Of a stretch of 64,000 nt of DNA, positions 16,713-26,504 are shown in pieces. Each line of letters begins with the position of its first letter. Within the stretch, counting starts at the first letter, position 1. The position numbers were made by a program, and so were the translations under genes. Source of the DNA: Betaproteobacteria bacterium SCN2 (lineage in GTDB: Bacteria > Pseudomonadota > Gammaproteobacteria > Burkholderiales > Thiobacillaceae); assembly GCA_008923285.1 (NCBI GenBank), contig WBSG01000007.1:1-64000 (forward strand). The letters run 5' to 3'. The notes beneath the pieces were generated by a model that did not search any database, was not told the DNA's origin, and was given only the letters and a program-made list of their open reading frames with translations.

Positions 16713-19700
16713 TGCTGACCCGACTGATCCAGTTTTCCCTAGCGCAGCGCCTGTTCGTCCTGCTCGCCGTGTTGATCGTCGCGGGCGCCGGGTGGCAGGC
16801 TTTCCGCAATCTTCCCATCGACGCTTTCCCGGATGTGTCGAGCACCCAGGTCAAGGTCATCATGAAGGCCGCTGGCATGACGCCGGAAGAGGTGGAGATG
16901 CGCATCGCCGTCCCCATAGAGGTGGAGATGCTGGGCATCCCAAGAACACGCATCCTGCGCTCGGTCACCAAGTATGGGCTGACCGACGTCACCATCGACT
17001 TCGAGGACGGCACCGACATCTACTGGGCGCGCCAGCAAGTGAGCGAACGGCTGGGTGGGTTGATGGAAAGCCTGCCGCCCAACGTCGAGGGCGGTATGGC
17101 GCCCATCACCACGCCCTTGGGCGAGATGTTCATGTTCACCATCGAGGCGCCGCACCTGTCGCTCGCTGAGCGCCGCAGCCTGCTCGACTGGGTGATCCGG
17201 CCGGCGCTGCGCACTGTGCCGGGAGTAGCCGACATCAACGCGCTGGGCGGCGAAGCGCGGGCCTACGAGGTGGTGCCCGATCTGCCCCGCATGGCGGCCG
17301 CCGGCGTGACGCTCACCGCTCTCAGAGAAGCGATCGAGGCCAACAACCGCAATGACGGCGCAGGGCGTCTGGCCGAGGGCGAAGAAGTGCTGCTGGTGCG
17401 CAGCGAAGGTGCAGTTCAGAGTCTGGACGACTTGGCCGCGGCGGTCGTAACCATGCACAACGGTGCACCGGTCAGGGTAGGCGATCTCGCCACAGTCAGG
17501 ATCGGCACGCTCACCCGCAACGGCGTGGTAACCAAGGATGGCCAGAGCGAAGCGGTGCAGGGATTGGTGCTGGGCCTGGCCGGCGCCAATGCGCGCCAAG
17601 TGGTCGAAGGCGTGCGCCAGAAACTGGCGGAACTGCAGCCCACCCTGCCCAAGGGTGTGACGGTCAAGGTGTTCTACGACCGCGCCTCGCTGGTGAGCCG
17701 CGCGGTGTCCACCGTCTCCACGGCGCTGCTGGAAGCCACCGTACTGGTCGTCGTGCTGCTGGTGCTGTTCCTCGGTAACCTGCGCGCCGCCGTGACCGTT
17801 GCACTGATCCTGCCGCTGGCGGCGCTCGTCACCTTCATCCTCATGCGCGTGGCCGGCATGTCCGCCAACCTCATGAGCCTGGGTGGGCTGGCAATCGCCA
17901 TCGGCATGCTGGTGGACGCCGCCGTGGTGATGGTGGAGAACATCGTGCAGCGCCTCGCGCACGACCCCGCCGCGGGGCGGCTACCGCGCCAGCACATCGT
18001 GTATCGTGCGGCACGCGAGGTGGCGCTGCCGATCACCGCCGGCATCCTCATCATCATTACGGTATTCCTGCCGCTGCTTACGCTGGAAGGGTTGGAAGGC
18101 AAGCTCTTCGTGCCAGTGGCCATGACAATCGTCTTCGCGCTGGCCGGCTCGCTGGCGCTGTCGCTCACCGTGATCCCGGTGCTCTCCTCCTTCCTGCTGG
18201 GTAAAGTCGAGCACGAAGAGCCCTGGCTGCCACGCAAGCTGCTGGCGCTCTACGAGCCGACGCTGGCCTGGGCCTTACAGCACCAGAAGGTGGTGGCGTT
18301 TGGGGTGCTCGCGCTCCTCGTCGCGGCAGGCGCGATCTTTACCCAGGTGGGCAAGACCTTCATGCCGACCATGGATGAAGGTGACCTCATCGTCGGCATC
18401 GAAAAACAGCCCACCGTCAGCCTGGAACAGACCGCCGTGCTGGACCTGGCCATCCATCGCGCCATCATGGGCGCCGTGCCCGAAGTGATCGGGGTGGTGG
18501 CGCGCGCCGGCTCGGACGAAATCGGCCTCGATCCCATGGGCCTCAACCAGACCGACACCTACTTGCTGCTCAAGCCGCGCGACGAGTGGCGCATGGACAG
18601 CAAGGAGGCGCTGATGGACGAAGTGCGCAAGGTACTGGACCCCATGCCCGGCATCGACTACAGCTTCACCCAGCCCATCGAAATGCGGGTCTCCGAGATG
18701 ATCATCGGCGTGCGCGGGGACGTGGCGGTCAAGGTCTTCGGCCCCGACCTCGACCGGCTCAATCAGTACGCCGCGACGATCGAGGCGCTGCTGAAGACCG
18801 TGCCTGGCAACCAGGATGTGTACACCATCCAGAACGACGGCGTGCAGTACCTGCGCGTGAATGTCGACAAGCTGGCGGCCGGCCGCCTGGGCCTCACGGT
18901 CGAGGAAGTGCAGGACGCGCTGCGCGTCGAGTTGCAAGGCCAGGACGCCGGCATGGTGATCGAAGGCAACCGCCGTACCCCCATCCTGTTGCGCGGCGCC
19001 GAGGACGTGCGCCTGTCGCCGGCCGACTTCACCGCCTTGCGCATCACCACAGCCGCGGGCGCCACCGTGCCGCTTGCCAGCGTGGCCCGCCTGGAACGCG
19101 CGACGGGACCGGTCAAGATCGACCGCGAAATGGGCGCGCGCTACAGCGTCGTGATCGCCAACGTCGCCGGCCGCGACCTGGTGGGCTTTGTCGAGGAGGC
19201 CCGCGCGCTCGTCGAGCGCGCGCTGAAACTGCCCACCGGCTACCGCATTGCCTGGGGCGGCCAGTTCGAGAACCAGCAACGGGCAGCGGCCAAGCTTGCG
19301 GTAGTGGTGCCGGTGGCGCTCGGGCTCATCTTCGTGATCCTGTTCGCCACCTTCCGTTCGGTGCGTCAGGCGCTCTTGATCCTCGCCAACATCCCCTTCG
19401 CCCTGATCGGCGGCATCGTCGCGCTGTGGCTGACCGGGGAATACCTCTCGGTGCCCGCCTCGGTGGGCTTCATCGCGCTGCTGGGCATTGCGGTGCTCAA
19501 CGGCGTGGTGCTGGTGGGCCACTTCAATCAGCTGGCCGAGCGCGGCCTCACGCTGACCGAGGTGGTGGTGGCCGGCGCCAAGCGGCGTCTGCGGCCGGTG
19601 CTGATGACCGCCTCCATCACCGCCTTCGGCCTCATCCCGCTGCTCTTCGCCACGGGGCCGGGTTCTGAAATCCAGCGGCCGCTCGCCATCGTCGTCATCG

Positions 19701-19795
19701 GCGGGCTCATCACCGCCACGGCGCTGACCCTGCTCATCCTGCCCATGCTGTACCGGCGCTTCGCCTTCCCGAAACAGGAGACTCCCCATGCCTGA
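16709..19795 (+). CDS. czcA: Heavy-metal RND efflux permease
   Basis: A 1028-residue HME-RND pump with twelve expected membrane helices and two large periplasmic loops. The TM4 proton-path motif reads M-L-V-D-A-A-V-V-M-V-E-N (Asp403, Glu410), followed by Q-R-L. R-V-S-E-M-I-I-G-V-R-G-D-V-A-V-K-V-F-G in the second loop is the CzcA/CnrA pattern; the CusA methionine triad is lacking, so divalent ions (Zn, Co, Cd, Ni) are likely. It ends beside a DUF3240 gene, a frequent partner of such pumps. Metal specificity cannot be fixed from sequence. Confidence 0.92.
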   Translation: MMLTRLIQFSLAQRLFVLLAVLIVAGAGWQAFRNLPIDAFPDVSSTQVKVIMKAAGMTPEEVEMRIAVPIEVEMLGIPRTRILRSVTKYGLTDVTIDFEDGTDIYWARQQVSERLGGLMESLPPNVEGGMAPITTPLGEMFMFTIEAPHLSLAERRSLLDWVIRPALRTVPGVADINALGGEARAYEVVPDLPRMAAAGVTLTALREAIEANNRNDGAGRLAEGEEVLLVRSEGAVQSLDDLAAAVVTMHNGAPVRVGDLATVRIGTLTRNGVVTKDGQSEAVQGLVLGLAGANARQVVEGVRQKLAELQPTLPKGVTVKVFYDRASLVSRAVSTVSTALLEATVLVVVLLVLFLGNLRAAVTVALILPLAALVTFILMRVAGMSANLMSLGGLAIAIGMLVDAAVVMVENIVQRLAHDPAAGRLPRQHIVYRAAREVALPITAGILIIITVFLPLLTLEGLEGKLFVPVAMTIVFALAGSLALSLTVIPVLSSFLLGKVEHEEPWLPRKLLALYEPTLAWALQHQKVVAFGVLALLVAAGAIFTQVGKTFMPTMDEGDLIVGIEKQPTVSLEQTAVLDLAIHRAIMGAVPEVIGVVARAGSDEIGLDPMGLNQTDTYLLLKPRDEWRMDSKEALMDEVRKVLDPMPGIDYSFTQPIEMRVSEMIIGVRGDVAVKVFGPDLDRLNQYAATIEALLKTVPGNQDVYTIQNDGVQYLRVNVDKLAAGRLGLTVEEVQDALRVELQGQDAGMVIEGNRRTPILLRGAEDVRLSPADFTALRITTAAGATVPLASVARLERATGPVKIDREMGARYSVVIANVAGRDLVGFVEEARALVERALKLPTGYRIAWGGQFENQQRAAAKLAVVVPVALGLIFVILFATFRSVRQALLILANIPFALIGGIVALWLTGEYLSVPASVGFIALLGIAVLNGVVLVGHFNQLAERGLTLTEVVVAGAKRRLRPVLMTASITAFGLIPLLFATGPGSEIQRPLAIVVIGGLITATALTLLILPMLYRRFAFPKQETPHA

Positions 19796-20093
19796 GATCT
19801 GTCTCACTCTCATCTGCCCGCCCGACCTCGAGGAGAGGCTGCTCGACTGGCTGCTGCTGAGGCCCGACCTGGAAATCTTTACCAGCCAGACCGCATTCGT
19901 CCACGGCCTTCCGCACTCGGCCATGAATTCGTCGGATAAGGTCATGGGCCGCGTGGCCGCCCCGCTCGTCCAGGCCATCTTCCCCGCCGCCTCCCAAACG
20001 CAGCTCATCGCCGACCTGCGCGCCGAGTTCGCCGGCATGCGTCTGCGTTATTGGCTGACGCCGGTCATCCATGTGGAGGAGATCGCATTTTGA
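19788..20093 (+). CDS. DUF3240 family protein
   Basis: This 101-residue soluble protein begins M-P-E-I-C-L-T-L-I-C-P-P-D-L-E-E and ends R-L-R-Y-W-L-T-P-V-I, matching DUF3240, small ferredoxin-fold proteins usually encoded right after czcA-type pumps. Its start lies eight bases inside the czcA stop, so it is the fourth gene of the czc operon. The family function is unknown; its fold resembles PII-like sensors, so a role in regulating the pump from the cytoplasm is possible but unproven. Confidence 0.85.
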   Translation: MPEICLTLICPPDLEERLLDWLLLRPDLEIFTSQTAFVHGLPHSAMNSSDKVMGRVAAPLVQAIFPAASQTQLIADLRAEFAGMRLRYWLTPVIHVEEIAF

Positions 20094-20151
20094 ACCGGGC
20101 CATCTGGCTAATGAGTCGGCCATTGGTTTATTTGAATTCGGGAGCTTGAAA

Positions 20152-20571
20152 ATGAAATATCGGAAAATCGCCGGTCTGTTTGTTTTGGGCCTGTTGGTCG
20201 GCTGCAGCACGACCAATCTGGATTTGTCTTCGGCAGACAATCACAAGGCTTATGCAGGCAGTTTGACGCTCACCTGGCAGTATCCCAAGTCTGCTGAAAT
20301 TTTGTTGAACGGAAAACGTTATGTTGGCGAGTGGAGCGACAGGCGCTGTATAACGCCAACATGCCGCGGCGAATATGAAAGTGTCCAGGGAATCCACAGG
20401 TCACACATTCGCAGAGGAGCAGCAAAACTGCTGGCTGATGACAACAGCGCCCTCAACTGCGAGTGGGTCAGCCATTTCAAGGAATACATCGGCATATGCA
20501 GCAGCAGTGACGGAATGCAATACCGGCTGCAATCCGAGCCGTCTCCTCCAGGGGAAAAATCGGATGCATAA
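20152..20571 (+). CDS. Hypothetical lipoprotein
   Basis: A 139-residue protein with a lipoprotein signal (MKYRKIAGLFVLGLLVGCS, lipobox L-V-G-C, lipid on Cys18). The mature part contains six further cysteines or so (R-R-C-I-T-P-T-C, L-N-C, I-G-I-C) and a G-K-R-Y-V-G-E-W strand pattern, suggesting a small disulfide-bonded beta domain. The start was set at 20152, where the signal begins, rather than the in-frame ATG-like codons upstream. It follows czcA/DUF3240 after 58 bases and overlaps the next gene by eight. No family recognised; its base composition is lower in G+C than czcA. Confidence 0.6.
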   Translation: MKYRKIAGLFVLGLLVGCSTTNLDLSSADNHKAYAGSLTLTWQYPKSAEILLNGKRYVGEWSDRRCITPTCRGEYESVQGIHRSHIRRGAAKLLADDNSALNCEWVSHFKEYIGICSSSDGMQYRLQSEPSPPGEKSDA

Positions 20572-21640
20572 TTCCCTCGCTAAGAAATTAAAGATGAATG
20601 CACCCAATCCCGTCTGGCTTGCGCTGCTGGCAGCCGCAACGTTCGGCGCAAGCATGCCTTTCGTCAAGCTTCTGGCGGGTGAGCTTCCGCCGCTTGTGCT
20701 TGCAGGCCTGCTTTATGCTGGCTGCGGCCTTGGCCTGACAGCAATCCGAATTGTGCGAGATCGCGGATGGAAACCCAGCGGTCTGTCCAAGGGGGAATGG
20801 CGCTGGTTCGGCGGTGCCATCCTCTTCGGCGGGGTGCTTGGACCAGTTCTGCTGGTGATCGGCCTGACGCGAATCGAGGCAAGCATCGCTTCGCTCCTGC
20901 TCAACTTCGAGGCAGTTTTCACGGCGCTGCTGGCCTGGGTCATCTTCAAGGAAAATGCCGACCGGCGCATTGTGCTTGGCATGCTCCTCATCGTCGCCGG
21001 CGGCGCAGTACTGGCCTGGCCTGCCCACGGCAACGAAGCCCGCGACTGGATCGGCCCGCTTGCCATTACCGCGGCCTGCCTGTGCTGGGGCATCGACAAC
21101 AATCTGACGCGTCGTGTATCCGCTTCTGATGCCATTTTCATCGCCGGAACCAAGGGCCTGGCTGCCGGCATCGTCAATACCACCCTCGCGCTTTCCCTGG
21201 GGGCCGCCCTGCCCGCCTGGGCTTCTGCAGGCGCTGCCATGGCAGTCGGCTTCATCGGCTATGGCCTGAGTCTGGTACTTTTTGTCATGGCCTTGCGCGG
21301 CCTGGGCTCGGCACGCACCGGGGCCTATTTTTCCACGGCGCCATTCGTCGGCGCCGCTATTGCCATCCTGCTACTGGGCGAATCTGCGCCTATGTCAATC
21401 TGGCTGGCAGCTTGCCTGATGGCCCTGGGGGTCTGGTTGCATCTGACCGAGCGCCATGCTCACGAACATACGCACGAACCGATGGAACACGCTCACAGCC
21501 ATGTCCACGATTCGCATCACCAGCACGAGCACGATTTCGAGTGGGATGGCAGGGAGCCGCACAGCCATTCTCATCGGCATGCTTTCATCACGCACAAACA
21601 CCCGCATTACCCCGATATCCACCATCGGCATGGACATTGA
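20564..21640 (+). CDS. EamA/DMT-family transporter with histidine-rich tail
   Basis: The 358-residue product has ten hydrophobic helices in two EamA repeats (residues about 15-285; T-F-G-A-S-M-P-F-V-K near the first helix, and L-L-N-F-E-A-V-F-T-A-L-L before helix 4). The last 65 residues are cytosolic and very rich in histidine (H-A-H-E-H-T-H-E-P-M-E-H-A-H, then more than fifteen further histidines to H-R-H-G-H). DMT proteins export small metabolites; the tail suggests binding of Ni, Co or Zn, so this may be a metal or metal-chelate exporter. Start 20564 has AGGGG upstream; 20594 is the alternative. Confidence 0.8.
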   Translation: MHNSLAKKLKMNAPNPVWLALLAAATFGASMPFVKLLAGELPPLVLAGLLYAGCGLGLTAIRIVRDRGWKPSGLSKGEWRWFGGAILFGGVLGPVLLVIGLTRIEASIASLLLNFEAVFTALLAWVIFKENADRRIVLGMLLIVAGGAVLAWPAHGNEARDWIGPLAITAACLCWGIDNNLTRRVSASDAIFIAGTKGLAAGIVNTTLALSLGAALPAWASAGAAMAVGFIGYGLSLVLFVMALRGLGSARTGAYFSTAPFVGAAIAILLLGESAPMSIWLAACLMALGVWLHLTERHAHEHTHEPMEHAHSHVHDSHHQHEHDFEWDGREPHSHSHRHAFITHKHPHYPDIHHRHGH

Positions 21641-21654
21641 ATCCATGACGGTGT

Positions 21655-21825
21655 ATGCCTGCTAGTCACAACGGGGGTGTCGTTAACCCACCAGAAATCC
21701 CGCTGCTGCACAACGAAATGCGCCTGTCGCTCAACTTGTGCCAAGGCGCCAAGGCCGGCTGCCCCATCATCGAGTCGATGAACGAAGATGCCGGACCCAA
21801 AAAGAATAGGCTTGCACGCGGTTGA
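21655..21825 (+). CDS. Small uncharacterised open frame (56 residues)
   Basis: A rightward frame of 56 codons starts with ATG 15 bases after the EamA gene and reads M-P-A-S-H-N-G-G-V-V-N-P-P-E-I-P, then N-E-M-R-L-S-L-N-L-C-Q-G-A-K-A-G-C-P. Its amino-acid make-up is protein-like, with two cysteines near the middle. No ribosome site is obvious; it could be a coupled small gene or the relic 3' part of a larger one. No family recognised. The rest of 21641-21882 shows only a CCTGCA-T-TGCAGG dyad near 21833-21845. Confidence 0.3.
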   Translation: MPASHNGGVVNPPEIPLLHNEMRLSLNLCQGAKAGCPIIESMNEDAGPKKNRLARG

Positions 21826-21882
21826 GTCGCTCCTGCATTGCAGGCGCGAACGCCACCAGCCTGTTCCCCGTTTGGTTTCTCT

Positions 21883-24800
21883 CTAAGGGCGCATCTTGGG
21901 GAAATCTGCGCCCCTGCGCGGAGATCGCATCAAGAAATATGCGACCGGAATCACGAACAGCGACAGCAAGGGCGCTGTCACCATGCCGCCCACCATGGGC
22001 GCGGCGATGCGGCTCATCACCTCGCTGCCGGTTCCGCTTCCCCACAGGATGGGCAGCAGGCCAGCAATAATGACCGCTACCGTCATCGCCTTGGGGCGCA
22101 CGCGCAAAACAGCGCCCTCGCGTATAGCGTCGATCAGAGCGGCTTTTGTCTCCATTCCCATCTCAATGCGTTCTCGCCAGGCGTCTTTAAGATAGATCAG
22201 CATGATCACCCCGAATTCTGCGGACACTCCAGCGAGGGCGATAAAGCCGACGCCGGTGGCAATCGACAGGTTGAACCCCATCAAGTAAAGAAACCAGGCT
22301 CCGCCGGTCAGGGCGAAAGGCAGGGTCGCCATGATCAGCAAGGCCTCGTCGAAACGCGAAAAGGTGAGATACAGCAGCACGAATATGATCAGCAGCGTGG
22401 CCGGAACCACCACCTTCAGGCGCGCATTGGCGCGCTCCATGAATTCGAACTGGCCCGAATAGGCGAGACTCATCCCGGGTCCCAGCCTGACCTCTCGCAT
22501 GACGGCTTCGCGCAGGTCGCTGACGGTCGAGGCAAGGTCGCGGCCGCGTACATCGACATATACCCAGCCGCTTGGCCTTGCATTCTCGCTCTTGAGCATA
22601 GGCGGCCCGTCCGTGACCTTGATGCGTGCGATCGTGCCCAGGGAGATTTGACTGCCCATCGGCGTATAGACGGGCAATTGGGCAAGCCTCTCCACCGTGT
22701 CGCGCCATTCCCGTGGGTAGCGCAGGTTTATAGGGTAGCGTGCCTGGCCCTCCACAGTTTCGCCGATGTTCTCACCGCCGATGAGACCGCTCACGACCGA
22801 TTGCACGTCGGCAATGTTGAGGCCATAGCGCGCGGCGGCGGTACGGTCGATGTCGACCTGGACATAGCGGCCGCCGGTCAGTCGTTCAGCCAGTGCAGAG
22901 GACACGCCCGGCACGCCTTTGGCGATCTTCTCGACCTGTGATGCGATGCGGTCGATTTCTGCCAGATTGCTCCCGGATATCTTTACCCCGATCGGGCTCT
23001 TGATGCCCGTGGCCAGCATGTCGATGCGATTGCGGATCGGCGGAATCCAGATGTTGGCGAGGCCGGGCACCTTGACGGCACGATCCAGCTCCTCGATCAG
23101 TTTTTCCGGCGTCATGCCCGGCCGCCATTGTTCGCGCGGCTTGAACTGGATCGTCGTTTCGAACATCTCGAGCGGCGCTGGGTCGGTGGCGGTCTCGGCC
23201 CGGCCTGCCTTGCCGAACACGCGCGCCACCTCAGGCACGGTCTTGATCATCCTGTCGGTCTGCTGCAGCAACTCGCTGGCTTTTTGCGCCGACAGGCCGG
23301 GAAGCGCGCTGGGCATGTAGAGCAGATCGCCCTCATCGAGTGGCGGCAGAAATTCGCCGCCTAGCCTGCTGATCGGGAACCATGAGGTCAAAAAGATCAG
23401 CACAGCGGCAAGCAGCGTCAGCCTGGGACGGGCCAGCACCGCGTCGAGCATTGGACGGTAAGCGCGGATCAGCCAGCGATTGAGCGGATTACGCGATTCT
23501 TCCGGAAGCCTGCCGCGTATCCAGTAGCCCATCAGGACCGGGACCAGCGTGACGGAGAGACCGGCAGCGGCCGCCATCGCGTAAGTCTTGGTGAAGGCCA
23601 GCGGGCCGAACAGCCTCCCCTCCTGCGCTTCCAGCGTGAATACTGGAATGAAGGACAGGGTGATGATGAGCAGCGAGAAGAACAGCGCAGGCCCGACTTC
23701 GACGGCAGCCTCGGTCATCACGTGCCAATGCGCCTCGCCTTTGAGTGCCTCGCCCGGGTGCGCATGCTGCCAGGCCTCCACTTTCTTGTGCGCGTTCTCG
23801 ATCATCACCACTGCCGCATCGACCATCGCCCCTACCGCTATGGCAATGCCGCCCAGCGACATGATGTTGGCGTTGATGCCCTGGTGGCGCATGACGATGA
23901 AGGCAACCAGCACACCCAGCGGCAGGGATACGATCGCCACCAGCGACGAGCGCAAATGCCAGAGGAAAAGTCCACACACCAGCGCGACCACGATGAACTC
24001 CTCGATCAGCTTATGGGTGAGATTCTCGACCGCGCGGTCGATGAGCTTGCTGCGGTCGTAGGTGGTGACGATTTCCACGCCCTGGGGCAGGCTTGCCTTG
24101 AGTTCTTCGAGCTTGGCATGCAGGGCGGCGATGGTCGCGCGCGCGTTCTTGCCCGAACGCAGGATTACCACCCCGCCGACAGCTTCGCCCTCGCCATCCA
24201 GCTCCGCAATGCCGCGGCGCATCTCCGGGCCGAGCTGGATGTGGGCGACCTCGCCGAGCGTCACCGGCACGCCGCCGGCCAGCTTGAGCGGAATCGCCCG
24301 AAAATCGGCGATCGACTCGAGATAACCGCTGGCGCGCACCATCAACTCGGCCTCGCCCAGTTCCAGTACCGAGCCGCCTGCTTCCTGATTGGCCAGATTG
24401 ATGGCTGCTCTGACCTGTTCATGGGTGATGCCCAGGCTCGCCAGCTTCACCGGGTCGAGCACCACCTGGTATTGCTTGACCATGCCGCCGACTGTGGCGA
24501 CTTCGGCCACATTGGGCAGGGTCTTCAACTCGAATTTCAGGAACCAGTCCTGCAGGGAACGCAATTGCGCCAGGTCGTGCCGACCGCTCCTGTCGATCAG
24601 CGCATACTGGTAAATCCAGCCCACGCCGGTGGCATCCGGACCCAAACTGGAACGTGCGCTTGCCGGCAAGCGGTTCTGCACCTGGTTGAGGTATTCCAGC
24701 ACCCGCGAGCGCGCCCAGTACAGATCGGTGCCGTCCTCGAACAGCACATAGACGAAGCTGTCGCCGAAGAAGGAAAATCCGCGCACGGTCTTGGCGCCGG

Positions 24801-25029
24801 GCACGGAAAGCATGGTCGTGGACAAGGGATAAGTGACCTGGTTCTCGACAATCTGCGGCGCCTGGCCGGGATAGCTGGTGCGGATGATGACCTGCGTGTC
24901 GGATAGATCAGGCAGCGCGTCGATCGGCGTGGTCGCGATCGACCAGATGCCCCAGGCGGTGACGAATAGCGTCGCCAGCAGCACCAGAAAGCGGTTGGCG
25001 ACCGACCAATGGATGAGTCTGGCAATCAT
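21883..25029 (-). CDS. cusA: Copper/silver RND efflux permease
   Basis: A 1048-residue CusA. The TM4 motif is [16 protein letters not shown] (Asp404, Glu411), the Cu/Ag class form. The three methionines that bind Cu(I) in E. coli CusA (573, 623, 672) are present at 572 (L-L-Y-M-P-S), 622 (A-P-L-E-M) and 671 (N-R-I-D-M-L), within long near-identical surroundings. It takes Cu(I)/Ag(I) from the periplasm and cytoplasm and exports it through CusC. It overlaps cusB by ATGA and ends the long copper operon. An H-A-H-P-G-E insert follows helix 4. Confidence 0.96.
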   Translation of the reverse strand: MIARLIHWSVANRFLVLLATLFVTAWGIWSIATTPIDALPDLSDTQVIIRTSYPGQAPQIVENQVTYPLSTTMLSVPGAKTVRGFSFFGDSFVYVLFEDGTDLYWARSRVLEYLNQVQNRLPASARSSLGPDATGVGWIYQYALIDRSGRHDLAQLRSLQDWFLKFELKTLPNVAEVATVGGMVKQYQVVLDPVKLASLGITHEQVRAAINLANQEAGGSVLELGEAELMVRASGYLESIADFRAIPLKLAGGVPVTLGEVAHIQLGPEMRRGIAELDGEGEAVGGVVILRSGKNARATIAALHAKLEELKASLPQGVEIVTTYDRSKLIDRAVENLTHKLIEEFIVVALVCGLFLWHLRSSLVAIVSLPLGVLVAFIVMRHQGINANIMSLGGIAIAVGAMVDAAVVMIENAHKKVEAWQHAHPGEALKGEAHWHVMTEAAVEVGPALFFSLLIITLSFIPVFTLEAQEGRLFGPLAFTKTYAMAAAAGLSVTLVPVLMGYWIRGRLPEESRNPLNRWLIRAYRPMLDAVLARPRLTLLAAVLIFLTSWFPISRLGGEFLPPLDEGDLLYMPSALPGLSAQKASELLQQTDRMIKTVPEVARVFGKAGRAETATDPAPLEMFETTIQFKPREQWRPGMTPEKLIEELDRAVKVPGLANIWIPPIRNRIDMLATGIKSPIGVKISGSNLAEIDRIASQVEKIAKGVPGVSSALAERLTGGRYVQVDIDRTAAARYGLNIADVQSVVSGLIGGENIGETVEGQARYPINLRYPREWRDTVERLAQLPVYTPMGSQISLGTIARIKVTDGPPMLKSENARPSGWVYVDVRGRDLASTVSDLREAVMREVRLGPGMSLAYSGQFEFMERANARLKVVVPATLLIIFVLLYLTFSRFDEALLIMATLPFALTGGAWFLYLMGFNLSIATGVGFIALAGVSAEFGVIMLIYLKDAWRERIEMGMETKAALIDAIREGAVLRVRPKAMTVAVIIAGLLPILWGSGTGSEVMSRIAAPMVGGMVTAPLLSLFVIPVAYFLMRSPRRGADFPKMRP

Positions 25030-26504
25030 TGGCGGCCTCCCCGCTTCTCAATGCGCTCGACGACCAATCCGTCCTCGGTCTCCTTCACGCCCACGCGCAC
25101 CTGATCCCCGACTTTCAAGTCTTTGAGCAGACCCGGCTTGCCCACGGGAAAGGCCATGGTCATGCCCGGCATGGACAAGGTCTTGAACGGGCCATGGGCA
25201 AGCGTGACCTCATCGACGTCGATGCCCTTGATGACGGCGTCGGCTTCGTGCAGCGCCGGGGCCGACGGCACGTCGGCGGTTTCGGCCGCGCGCGCCGTCA
25301 CGCCGCTCAGACTGGCCTCGGAATCGATCAGGAACTGGCCGCTCGCGACCACTTTTTGCCCTTCCGCAAGCCCGGATACAATCACCGTTCGCTCACCGAT
25401 CTCCTGCCCCAGGCTTACCTCCACGGGCAGGAACTTCCCCTCCTCGCCGGCCACCATCACCAGCGCCCGTTTGCCGGTGCGGATGACGGCTTCGGTCGGC
25501 ACGGCCAGCGCGGTTTCGCCGCTCCCGGCACCCAGTGAGACTTGCGCCGACAAGCCTGGCCGCAGGCGCCCGTCGTGATTCGGCAACTCGATCCGGACAC
25601 GCAGACTGCGCGTAGCCTCGTTGAGCGCGGGCAGGATCGTCGTGACCCGTCCCTCGATCGCCTGCTCCGGGAAGCCGGCCAGACGCACTTGCGCGACGGC
25701 ACCGTGGCGAACCGCTCCGGCAAGCGCCTCGGGCACGGCCACCTCCAGCCAGACCGTGCCCAGGCCGTTGATGCGGGCCAGCGTCTGCCCGGCCATCACG
25801 TTCATGCCCTGGCGCACGTCCAGTGATTGAAGCAGGCCGCCGATGGGCGCGGTGAGCGTATGGCGCGTGCGCGGCGCACCGCTTTGCTCGACCTCGCGGA
25901 TGAGTGCTTCCGTCATGCCCAGCAGGCGCATGCGGTCGCGGGCGGCCGCCAGCAGCGCAGCATCGCCCGAGGATCGGATCGCCAGAAACTCATACTGCGC
26001 AGCGGCCCACTCGGGTACCAGGAACTCCGCCAGCGGCTGGCCCGCCCTCACCACGTCGCCGGGCGCCAATGGCCACACGCGTTCGACGAATCCGCCGGCG
26101 CGGCTTTGCACCACGGCAACGTCACGCTCGTTGAACCCCACAAGCCCGGTCGCCTCGAGCTGCGTGACCAGATCGACGCGCGCCACCGTAGCCAGACGCA
26201 CGCCCAGGTTCTGCGCCACAGACGGGTCAATCTTCACGCCAGCGCCCTCGCCGCCTTCGTCAGCGTACTTGGGCACCAGATCCATATCCATGAAAGGAGA
26301 TTTTCCGGGCTTGTCGAAGTGCTGCTGCGGATACATGGGGTCGTACCAGTAAAGAATCCTGCCCTCGACCTGCTGCTTTTCAGGCATGGCCGCCGGCGCC
26401 GATACAGAGGCGTGCCGCGACCACCACCAGCCGGCCGCAGCACCGAGCGCCAGCAGCGCTGAACCGCCGACGAGCAATGTCAGAATCCTGTTGGAATGTT
26501 TCAT
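25026..26504 (-). CDS. cusB: CusB-type adaptor with fused CusF-like C-terminal domain
   Basis: The 492-residue adaptor has an N-terminal membrane segment, then a heavy-metal-binding motif [18 protein letters not shown] (residues about 53-72) and M-D-M-D-L-V-P-K-Y, standard CusB barrel, hairpin and membrane-proximal domains to about 400, and a CusF-like domain at the end: [17 protein letters not shown]. In CusF the copper site is His, Trp, Met, Met; here His and the two Met of M-T-M are kept but Trp is replaced by Met. The fusion would bring the copper donor directly to the pump. Coupled by ATGA on both sides. Confidence 0.93.
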   Translation of the reverse strand: MKHSNRILTLLVGGSALLALGAAAGWWWSRHASVSAPAAMPEKQQVEGRILYWYDPMYPQQHFDKPGKSPFMDMDLVPKYADEGGEGAGVKIDPSVAQNLGVRLATVARVDLVTQLEATGLVGFNERDVAVVQSRAGGFVERVWPLAPGDVVRAGQPLAEFLVPEWAAAQYEFLAIRSSGDAALLAAARDRMRLLGMTEALIREVEQSGAPRTRHTLTAPIGGLLQSLDVRQGMNVMAGQTLARINGLGTVWLEVAVPEALAGAVRHGAVAQVRLAGFPEQAIEGRVTTILPALNEATRSLRVRIELPNHDGRLRPGLSAQVSLGAGSGETALAVPTEAVIRTGKRALVMVAGEEGKFLPVEVSLGQEIGERTVIVSGLAEGQKVVASGQFLIDSEASLSGVTARAAETADVPSAPALHEADAVIKGIDVDEVTLAHGPFKTLSMPGMTMAFPVGKPGLLKDLKVGDQVRVGVKETEDGLVVERIEKRGGRQ

